A DNA stretch of 6,630 nt from Clostridiaceae bacterium (GTDB taxonomy: Bacteria; Bacillota; Clostridia; Saccharofermentanales; UBA5734). Below are positions 1 to 4,984 of this stretch, in pieces. The notes under the pieces are model-generated. The model ran no database searches. It was not told the DNA's origin and saw nothing but the letters and a program-made list of their open reading frames with translations. The stretch is taken from contig JAAZFW010000057.1 of assembly GCA_012511525.1 (NCBI GenBank), positions 1-6,630 on the forward strand. The letters are read 5' to 3'. The translations under genes were made by a program, and so were the position numbers. How positions within the stretch are numbered: the first letter of the stretch is position 1; the number at the start of each line of letters is the position of its first letter.

Positions 1-137
1 ACGAACCCGCCGGCAGCCCCGCGCGCTGGCTGTTCGACTGGTTCGGCTGCGACATCAGCCGCGAGCTGATCACGAACAACAGCAGCCTATCCGTCATCTT
101 CGGCGATCCGGTGATTTTGCAAGCCGAGAAAAAATAG
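1..137 (+). CDS. 3' end of an unidentified protein (partial)
   Basis: The first complete codon is at position 3, and the frame runs for 44 codons to a TAG at 135-137; the 5' part lies outside the window. The visible tail contains SPARWLFDWFG, then a polar stretch with a TNNSS motif, then VIFGDPVIL and a charged AEKK end. G+C-rich codons like those of the neighbouring genes, and the abrupt change to A+T-rich DNA just after the stop, support real coding. I do not recognise the family. The WLFDWFG...VIFGDPV pattern faintly recalls the C-terminal end of some exported cell-wall enzymes such as L,D-transpeptidases, but the catalytic part is missing, so no function is assigned. It points the same way as msrAB but is 193 bp away, so co-transcription is not shown. 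Confidence 0.7.
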   Translation, partial: EPAGSPARWLFDWFGCDISRELITNNSSLSVIFGDPVILQAEKK

Positions 138-199
138 CTGTTTATGTAATCATATTAAGAATATATTTTTTTTAGGGGCGTCGCTTTTTCGCACCATCC

Positions 200-220
200 G
201 ATGACGGCATAAAAGTCATC
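200..220. repeat. Short inverted repeat GATGAC-N9-GTCATC
   Basis: There are perfect 6-bp arms at 200-205 and 215-220 around the 9-base loop ggcataaaa. The element is in the spacer, about 110 bp before the msrAB start. No T-tract follows it, so it does not look like an intrinsic terminator. It could be an operator-type dyad or chance. Confidence 0.35.
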
Positions 221-266
221 AATTTATGTGTCTTAAGCAACAGCGCCAGCAGCTTTTCCATTGTAC

Positions 267-272
267 GATAAT
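267..272 (+). promoter_or_regulatory. Possible -10 box for msrAB
   Basis: GATAAT matches the sigma-70/SigA -10 consensus at 5 of 6 positions and lies about 60 bp before the msrAB ATG. The sequence at the expected -35 spacing (about 244-249, cgccag) does not match consensus, and there is no TGn extension. This is only a candidate. Confidence 0.2.
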
Positions 273-314
273 GGTGAGAAAATGTTGCTAATTTATGCTT
301 GCGCTCGATACATA

Positions 315-320
315 AAAGGA
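315..320 (+). promoter_or_regulatory. Ribosome binding site of msrAB
   Basis: AAAGGA ends 10 nt before the ATG at 331. An ATG at 324 lies between, but it is in another frame and leads only to a short shadow reading frame, so 331 is the supported start. Confidence 0.55.
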
Positions 321-330
321 TTGATGATCG

Positions 331-1503
331 ATGACCAACAAACAAAAAACTGTGCTGACCCTGCTGGCCGTTGTCCTGGTCGGGGCCGTCATTTTCGGCC
401 TGACCCGGCTGGGCGCGCAGCCCGCCGCCCCAACCACCGGATCCACAACCGCCACGGCCACGGCCACGGCCACGGCCACGGATCCACGCACAGGTCTGCC
501 CTACAACCCAAACACCGCCATCGACTATAGCCAGGCCGACCTTAAAGATATCTGGCTGGCTGGCGGTTGCTTCTGGGGTGTGGAAGCTTACATGGCCCGC
601 GTCCCCGGTGTTGCCGAGGTGACCGTCGGCTATGCCAACGGCAACACGGAAAACCCAACCTACCAGGATGTATCGTACAAAAACACCGGCCACGCCGAGA
701 CGGTCCACCTGCGCTACGACCCCGAACGGGTCACCCTGGAGATGCTGCTCGAGCAGTTTTTCCTGATCATCGACCCGACGGTCCTGAACCGCCAGGGCAA
801 CGATGTCGGCAGCCAGTACAGGACCGGGATCTATTACCAGGACGAAGCCGACCTGGCCGTGATCGACGCCGTGATCGCCCGGGAACAGGAAAAATACACC
901 AGCCCGATCGTGGTCGAAGTCGAGCCGCTGGACCATTACTACCTGGCTGAAGAGTACCACCAGGACTACCTGGAGAAAAACCCCGGCGGCTACTGCCACA
1001 TCTCGTTTGACACCCTGCCGGGCGCGAACGATACGTCTTCCGCCGGCCTGGTCGACCCTTCGTTATACAGCAAACCAGACCAGGAGACGATTCGCAAAAT
1101 GCTGACCGCGGAGCAATACCAGGTGACCCAGGAGAATGGCACGGAGATGCCGGGCACCGGGCTTTACGAAAAGAACAAGGCGGACGGCATCTATGTCGAT
1201 ATCGTGACCGGCGAACCGCTGTTCAGTTCCCGTGACAAGTATGATTCCGGCAGCGGCTGGCCCAGCTTCACCCGCCCGATCGATCCAGCGGTGGTGAATG
1301 AACTCAAGGATGTCTCGATCGGCATGCTGCGAACCGAAGTGCGCAGCCGGGTCGGCGATTCGCACCTCGGCCATGTTTTCGCAGACGGGCCGGCCGACCA
1401 AGGAGGCCTGCGCTACTGCATCAACAGCGCTGCGCTGCGCTTCATCCCGCTCGCGGACATGGAAAAGGAAGGCTACGCCTATTTGCTGCCGCTCTTTGAC
1501 TGA
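331..1503 (+). CDS. msrAB: Membrane-anchored bifunctional peptide methionine sulfoxide reductase MsrA-MsrB
   Basis: This 390-residue fusion reduces both S- and R-methionine sulfoxide in proteins. Residues 1-6 are polar/basic and about 7-25 form one hydrophobic helix without a lipobox cysteine, so a signal-anchor placing the enzyme outside the membrane is likely. An Ala-Thr-rich linker follows (about 35-60). The MsrA domain (about 72-228) has the GCFWG active site with catalytic Cys80, GHAET at 120-124, a DVGSQYR motif from 158, and the GGYCH resolving Cys222. The MsrB domain (about 245-390) has SGSGWPSF from 306, HLGHVFADGP from 345 and RYCINSA with catalytic Cys363. These are the only three cysteines in the protein. 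The usual MsrB zinc ligands are replaced (D290, T293, S339, G342), and Ser308 sits where many MsrBs have a resolving Cys. An SD-like AAAGGA precedes the ATG. The 3' end overlaps the convergent EamA gene by 25 bp. The enzyme identity is secure; the location is inferred. Confidence 0.96.
   Translation: MTNKQKTVLTLLAVVLVGAVIFGLTRLGAQPAAPTTGSTTATATATATATDPRTGLPYNPNTAIDYSQADLKDIWLAGGCFWGVEAYMARVPGVAEVTVGYANGNTENPTYQDVSYKNTGHAETVHLRYDPERVTLEMLLEQFFLIIDPTVLNRQGNDVGSQYRTGIYYQDEADLAVIDAVIAREQEKYTSPIVVEVEPLDHYYLAEEYHQDYLEKNPGGYCHISFDTLPGANDTSSAGLVDPSLYSKPDQETIRKMLTAEQYQVTQENGTEMPGTGLYEKNKADGIYVDIVTGEPLFSSRDKYDSGSGWPSFTRPIDPAVVNELKDVSIGMLRTEVRSRVGDSHLGHVFADGPADQGGLRYCINSAALRFIPLADMEKEGYAYLLPLFD
451..480 (+). 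repeat. Five tandem GCCACG hexamers in the msrAB linker
   Basis: There are five perfect copies of GCCACG, read in frame as Ala-Thr pairs (residues 41-50 of MsrAB). The array lies between two copies of the 8-mer GGATCCAC at 439-446 and 480-487. Because the unit is 6 bp, gain or loss of copies would only change the length of the tether between the membrane helix and the MsrA domain. Confidence 0.9.
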
Positions 1504-2369
1504 CCAGCCCTGTCAGCCAGGATCAGACCCGTCAGGATCAGGGCGGCGCCGGCGCCCGTATAGAGCGAGACCGGTTCGTGCAGCAGGATCGCCGACAGGA
1601 GCGTGGTCAGAAGCGGGCTGAAATAGATGTACTGGTTGGTCCTGGCCGGCCCGATCGCCCGGATCGCCTGGTTCCACAAGATAAAGGCCAGTGAAGAAGC
1701 CGCGATGCCCAAAAAGACGATCCCCGCCACGGTGCCGGCCGAAACCGAACGGACCATCAGCGGCTGGTGGCTGACCAGGGCAAAAACGGCCAGAACGGCA
1801 AAGGCATAGACAAAGACCTTGCGCGTCAGCTGCACCAGATGCAGCCCGTGCCGGGTCTTTTCCATCAGGAGCGAATAGACCGCAAACATGACGGCGGCCC
1901 CCAGGGCCAGCAGGTCACCGCCCAAGGCCAGGCCGGAAGACTGCTGGCTGTGGCGGATGATCAGGAACACGCCCAGATAGGCCAGCACAAGGCCGGCCGC
2001 GCTCCGCACGCCGAACAGGCGCTTTTTAAACAGCACGAACGCCAAAAGGCCGGTCAGGAGCGGGATGGTGGCGTCGATCAGGCTGACATTGGCGGCGTAG
2101 GTCAGCTGGAGCGCGCGGTTCTCGAACAGGAAATAGGCGGCCAGGGCCGTGCCGATCGCCAGGAACAAGCCCTCCTCCCGCCAGCTCACCGGCTTGGCAA
2201 AATGCGGGTAAAGGGCGCTCAGCGTGGCCAAGGCCACCAGGAAGCGCGCCAGCAGGACCTGCAGGGGGCTAAGCTCCTCGAGGATAACCTTGCTGATGAT
2301 AAACGTCGAACTCCAGATGGCGACCGTGACCAAGGCGAACAGGTGTCCTTTGAACGCTTGGCGTGTCAT
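1479..2369 (-). CDS. EamA/DMT-family 10-TM transporter
   Basis: This 296-residue protein belongs to the drug/metabolite transporter superfamily, inner-membrane carriers that usually export metabolites, amino acids or drugs. Two EamA repeats are visible, about 8-140 and 149-287. The first begins HLFALVTVAIWSSTFI, a typical TM1 with a W-S-S/T-F motif. The second contains the family-typical LAFILWNQAI, SPLLTTLL and LHEP signatures (about 226-265). Ten helices fit about 8-29, 34-54, 66-83, 94-114, 122-138, 149-168, 183-200, 211-232, 247-264 and 269-286. The reading frame stays open upstream to about 2561, but that extension is a low-complexity Arg/Ser shadow of the ATPase gene. The ATG at 2369 gives the canonical N-terminus and sits one base after the ATPase stop (TGA-G-ATG). 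No clear SD precedes it, so translation probably depends on re-initiation from the ATPase gene. The substrate cannot be told. It is the last gene of the B12-ABC operon. Confidence 0.92.
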   Translation of the reverse strand: MTRQAFKGHLFALVTVAIWSSTFIISKVILEELSPLQVLLARFLVALATLSALYPHFAKPVSWREEGLFLAIGTALAAYFLFENRALQLTYAANVSLIDATIPLLTGLLAFVLFKKRLFGVRSAAGLVLAYLGVFLIIRHSQQSSGLALGGDLLALGAAVMFAVYSLLMEKTRHGLHLVQLTRKVFVYAFAVLAVFALVSHQPLMVRSVSAGTVAGIVFLGIAASSLAFILWNQAIRAIGPARTNQYIYFSPLLTTLLSAILLHEPVSLYTGAGAALILTGLILADRAGQSKSGSK

Positions 2370-2370
2370 C

Positions 2371-3066
2371 TCAGATGATCGGGCGCGCGATATCGAGGCT
2401 GATGCGTCCGTCCCGGATCTCGACGATCCGGTCGGCCTTCTCGGCGATCTTGCGGTCGTGTGTGATGATGACAAAGGTCGTCTTGAACTGGCTGTTGACC
2501 TTACGCAGGATCTCGTAGACGATCTCGGTCGTGTCCGAATCGAGGTTGCCGGTCGGCTCATCCGCCAGGATGATCTTGGGGTTCATGATCAGGGCGCGGG
2601 CGATCGCCGTCCGCTGCTGCTGGCCACCGGACATCTGGGTCGCCAGGTTGTTCTTGACCTTGCCAAGGCCAACCAGCTCCATCAGCTCATTGGCCCGTTC
2701 ACGAACCTCGGCGGTCGGCCGGTTGTGCTTGATCAGGTAGGGCATCAGGACATTTTCCAGCGCGGTGAATTCCGGCAGCAGGTAATGAAACTGGAAGATG
2801 AACCCGATCGTCTCGTTGCGCACGACCGCCAGGTTGTTTTTTCTCATACTTCCGGTTTGGATCCCGCCGATCGTGACAGTCCCGGATGTCGGCCGGTCCA
2901 ACGTGCCCATGATGTTCATCAGGGTCGACTTGCCCGACCCGGACTGCCCGATGATGCTGTTGAAGGACTGCTCCTCGAAAGCGAGGTCGATGTCGAACAG
3001 GACCTGTGTCCGGATGGCGGTGCCGTAGATCTTGTTGATGCCGTTCAGCTCGATCGCCTTAGCCAT
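2371..3066 (-). CDS. ABC transporter ATPase, MacB/LolD type
   Basis: This 231-residue cytoplasmic nucleotide-binding subunit is of normal length for its family and has every catalytic motif: Walker A GQSGSGKST (40-48), Q-loop Gln92, signature MSGGQQQR (145-152, Met for the usual Leu), Walker B ILADE (166-170), D-loop NLDS (174-177) and switch His203 in ITHD. The QQQR after the signature and the ADEPTGNLDS string are typical of the LolD/MacB/FtsE group, whose permeases have four TM helices and work on lipoproteins, peptides, antibiotics or cell-wall signalling rather than nutrient import. The ATG at 3066 overlaps the permease stop by 8 nt (ATGGCTAA), and a strong SD, GAGGTGA, lies in the permease C-terminal codons. 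Its partner is the permease just upstream; the EamA gene follows after one base. Confidence 0.96.
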   Translation of the reverse strand: MAKAIELNGINKIYGTAIRTQVLFDIDLAFEEQSFNSIIGQSGSGKSTLMNIMGTLDRPTSGTVTIGGIQTGSMRKNNLAVVRNETIGFIFQFHYLLPEFTALENVLMPYLIKHNRPTAEVRERANELMELVGLGKVKNNLATQMSGGQQQRTAIARALIMNPKIILADEPTGNLDSDTTEIVYEILRKVNSQFKTTFVIITHDRKIAEKADRIVEIRDGRISLDIARPII

Positions 3067-4225
3067 TGCGAATCACCTCGATCGGGTCAAGCCGGGCCGA
3101 CTTGCGGGCCGGAATCAAAGAAGCCAGCGACGATGCCGTCACGGCGATCAGGAAGGACAGGACGAAGAAAGCCGGATCGATCAGCAAGGCGACGACCGGC
3201 GTTCCGTCCGGGTTGCGGGCGAAGACGGTGAAGCTGTAAGCCAGGCCCAGGCCAAGCGCGACCCCGGCCAGTCCGCCCAGGACACCCAGGATCAGGCCCT
3301 GGTAGAGAAACACCAGGCTGGCCTGGCGGCTCTTGATGCCCATCGCCTTGAGGATGCCGATCTGGCGCGATTTCTGCATGACGGAGATCGCCAGCACGCT
3401 GGCGATGGCCAGGACAACCGATACGACGACAAACACCTGGATCATGATGCTGGATACGCTCTGGCCGTTGAGGCCCGACAGCAGCTGCTCGTTCTGCGCC
3501 TTCCAGTTGGTGACCTCCAGGTCCATGAGCTCCGGCAGCGCCTGCAGCTCGGCGGCAATCGTGTCGGCCAGGAAGACATCGCCGCTTTCCACCTGCATCT
3601 CAATCGACGTGACCTGGCCGGCCAGATCGAACCGTTCCTGAGCCGAAGCCAGCGTGGTCAAAAACCAGCTCGTATTCAGGCTTTGCACCTGCAGGTCGAA
3701 GACGCCGCACACCGTATAGGTCAGGCGTTTACCGCCGGCGACAGTCACATCGAGCGTGTCGCCGATCGCCACATCCCACTCGGCCTGCAGCACCTTGCCG
3801 ATGACCGCCTCATCGCTTGCCGACGGCAGACGCCCCTGGACGATCCGGTCGGCCAGGGCATATATGGGTTCGGCGGCGGCAAAATCCAGGCCGCGGATCA
3901 GGACCGAGCCCGTCTCGTCACCGTCGGTCGCCAAACCGGCCTGGTCGAGAGCGGGCGATAGCGCCGTGATCTGGCCTTCAGCCTGGCGGATCGCCTGCAT
4001 GACACGCTCAGGGTCCGAAAAGCGTTTGTCGTCATCCGGCGATACGACGGTGATCTGCGACGCGTTGCCGATGGTCGTCTCGACCAGGCTCTTCTGCAGA
4101 CCCTGGATCAGGGAGCCGATAAAAATCTGCACCGAGATGCCGATGGCGATCCCCAGTACGATCAGGATGGTCTGCCCTCGGCTCGACTTGAGGAAACGAA
4201 CGGCGATTTTCAGCGAAACACTCAT
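3059..4225 (-). CDS. ABC transporter permease, FtsX/MacB/LolC-like
   Basis: This 388-residue membrane subunit has the 1+3 helix plan of the MacB/LolCDE family. The N-terminal amphipathic start ends in RFLKSSRGQT, TM1 spans about 18-40, a large extracytoplasmic domain (MacB periplasmic-core type) about 41-258, and the FtsX domain carries TM2 about 260-283, TM3 about 303-333 and TM4 about 350-371. Hallmark family sequences are SVMQKSRQIGILKAMGI (281-297), IPARKSARLDP (371-381) and the end PIEVIRNG. The start is firm: ATG at 4225 overlaps the stop of the B12-binding gene as ATGA, with the SD AGGAGGAA 5 nt upstream. The pair works with the ATPase gene next to it, probably as a homodimer since only one permease gene is present. 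No MacA/HlyD-type adaptor is in the window, as is common in single-membrane bacteria. The substrate is unknown. Confidence 0.93.
   Translation of the reverse strand: MSVSLKIAVRFLKSSRGQTILIVLGIAIGISVQIFIGSLIQGLQKSLVETTIGNASQITVVSPDDDKRFSDPERVMQAIRQAEGQITALSPALDQAGLATDGDETGSVLIRGLDFAAAEPIYALADRIVQGRLPSASDEAVIGKVLQAEWDVAIGDTLDVTVAGGKRLTYTVCGVFDLQVQSLNTSWFLTTLASAQERFDLAGQVTSIEMQVESGDVFLADTIAAELQALPELMDLEVTNWKAQNEQLLSGLNGQSVSSIMIQVFVVVSVVLAIASVLAISVMQKSRQIGILKAMGIKSRQASLVFLYQGLILGVLGGLAGVALGLGLAYSFTVFARNPDGTPVVALLIDPAFFVLSFLIAVTASSLASLIPARKSARLDPIEVIRNG
3073..3079 (-). promoter_or_regulatory. Ribosome binding site of the ABC ATPase gene
   Basis: On the minus strand GAGGTGA ends 6 nt before the ATG at 3066. 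It is written within the codons for the permease tail (I-E-V-I), so the ATPase start is loaded while the permease end is being translated. Confidence 0.75.
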
Positions 4226-4881
4226 GATCGTTCCTCCTCAAGCTTGCGGATGTCGTCCGGGGTCCGGATCACGGCCAGCGCCCCGATTCTTCGGAAGAGC
4301 TCCGGATCGTGGTAGAAGGCGTTACCGCTGGCCAGGATCCGCTGTCCGGGCAGCCGCTCCTTGATTTCCGCGACAATCTTCTGGATCTTGAACAAGTTAT
4401 AGAAATTGACCGCGTTGATCACCACGTATGCCGGCCGTTCCAGGGTTAGCCCTTGCAGCAGCTCCGCCTTGGGCGTGTTGGCGCCGACATAGATCGCCTC
4501 GTAGCCCTGCAGGATGAAAAAATCGCAGCCCATCCGGGCGCCTAGCTCGTGGAACTCGTCAGTCGGCGAGACGATGACGACCTTACCCTTGTCCGCGGCG
4601 ATCTGGCTGGCATCGCGTTCAGCGAGCACGAAGGGATAACAGCACTCGATCACGGTGCGGACAATGCCGCTGCGGACGTGCTCACGCCAGATGGCGGCGG
4701 GTTGCCCGGACTCGGAATCGGTCATCGTGTTCAGGGCCGGTGCCAGAATATTCGCATAGAGCCCTGCGATATCGTGCACGCCTGACTCCAGAAATTGTCG
4801 GGCCAGCTGGACACAGCGCGGCTTATCCATGGCTTCCAGAGCCTCGTAGAAAGCCGAATAGTCGGTTATTTCAGCAACCAT
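4222..4881 (-). CDS. Standalone cobalamin (B12)-binding domain protein
   Basis: This 219-residue soluble protein has two parts. An N-terminal helical cap (about 5-90) contains IWREHVRSGIVRTVIE, resembling the EH motif region of the B12-binding cap domain. A Rossmann-like B12-binding domain (about 98-216) contains the corrin-ligand segment TDEFHELG with His111 as the probable cobalt ligand, GYEAIYVGANTP (126-137), VINAVN (154-159) and LASGNAF (183-189). The ligand motif is ExHxxG, as in CarH-type sensors, rather than the DxHxxG of methionine synthase. The cap Trp expected about ten residues before EH is absent. There is no helix-turn-helix, kinase, radical SAM or methyltransferase domain, so this is a bare sensor or carrier module. 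Similar short proteins occur in Clostridia with unclear roles. The ATG at 4881 follows GGAGG by 7 nt. It is the first gene of a coupled operon with the ABC pair and EamA. Confidence 0.9.
   Translation of the reverse strand: MVAEITDYSAFYEALEAMDKPRCVQLARQFLESGVHDIAGLYANILAPALNTMTDSESGQPAAIWREHVRSGIVRTVIECCYPFVLAERDASQIAADKGKVVIVSPTDEFHELGARMGCDFFILQGYEAIYVGANTPKAELLQGLTLERPAYVVINAVNFYNLFKIQKIVAEIKERLPGQRILASGNAFYHDPELFRRIGALAVIRTPDDIRKLEEERS
4231..4238 (-). promoter_or_regulatory. Ribosome binding site of the ABC permease gene
   Basis: On the minus strand AGGAGGAA lies 5 nt before the ATG at 4225, inside the Glu-Glu-Glu codons at the end of the B12-binding protein. Together with the ATGA overlap it fixes the permease start. 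Confidence 0.85.
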
Positions 4882-4888
4882 GGCTCTT

Positions 4889-4893
4889 CCTCC
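4889..4893 (-). promoter_or_regulatory. Ribosome binding site of the B12-binding protein gene
   Basis: GGAGG, within GGGAGGAAGAG on the minus strand, lies 7 nt before the ATG at 4881 and supports that start over alternatives. Confidence 0.8.
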
Positions 4894-4954
4894 CTCAATT
4901 TGTTAGCTTATGCGGACGCGACGCGCCGCCGACACTTCTTGTGTGATCTTCATC

Positions 4955-4984
4955 ATCTTAGCAGAGTATTGCCGGAAAATGCAA
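4955..4984 (-). promoter_or_regulatory. Possible promoter of the B12-ABC-EamA operon
   Basis: In the 103-bp gap the minus strand reads TTGCAT (4984-4979), an 18-bp spacer, then TAAGAT (4960-4955). These match the -35 and -10 consensus at 3 and 4 of 6 positions. A transcript would start near 4948, leaving a leader of about 65 nt. The match is weak, and the -35 begins directly after the MFS stop codon. Read-through from the MFS genes is an equally open option because no terminator is seen. Confidence 0.25.

Larger units (their letters stand above)
138..330. other. A+T-rich intergenic region upstream of msrAB
   Basis: This 193-bp gap is the only A+T-rich stretch in the window and holds no convincing gene. 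From left to right it contains: an A/T-only 5-bp inverted repeat (152-156 with 160-164) followed one base later by eight Ts (166-173), a very weak terminator-like element for the gene ending at 137; a 6-bp inverted repeat GATGAC/GTCATC (200-205 and 215-220, 9-nt loop); and GATAAT at 267-272, a 5/6 match to a bacterial -10 box but with no good -35 at 16-18 bp. A further weak -10-like TATGCT lies at 294-299. The msrAB promoter is presumably here, but I cannot place it firmly. Confidence 0.55.

Noticed and set aside
1..137. Identification of the first fragment as an L,D-transpeptidase
   Set aside because: Only 44 C-terminal residues are visible and the catalytic motif is outside the window; the resemblance is too faint to assign.
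152..173. A/T-only 5-bp hairpin followed by T8, considered as an intrinsic terminator for the first gene
   Set aside because: The stem has no G-C pair and would be too unstable to terminate reliably; it is noted only within the spacer description.
172..999. Open frame on the minus strand (275 codons)
   Set aside because: It is antisense to the MsrA domain and its Gly/Arg repeat is the reverse reading of the GCCACG array; it begins inside MsrA and ends in the A+T-rich spacer.
1545..1556. Perfect 12-bp palindrome GGCGCCGGCGCC, about 40 bp after the msrAB stop, considered as a terminator
   Set aside because: It has no T-tract, and it is explained by the alternating Gly and Ala codons of the last EamA helix (GAGAA).
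2370..2561. N-terminal extension of the EamA protein by 64 residues
   Set aside because: The extension is a Ser/Arg/Thr-rich out-of-frame reading of the ATPase gene; the family N-terminus begins at the ATG at 2369.
2224..3231. Long open frame on the plus strand (335 codons)
   Set aside because: It lies antisense to the ABC ATPase, which has all its motifs. The translation is Arg/Asp/Gln-rich without recognisable domains, as expected for a shadow frame in G+C-rich DNA.
3032..3961. Long open frame on the plus strand (309 codons)
   Set aside because: It is antisense to the ABC permease, its product is Gln/His/Arg/Asp-rich with no domain, and it has no credible ribosome binding site or operon context.
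3059..4225. Naming the ABC pair LolCD or MacB
   Set aside because: The subunits share the general family plan, but there is no LolE partner, no MacA adaptor and no sign of an outer membrane; a specific name would claim a substrate the sequence does not show.
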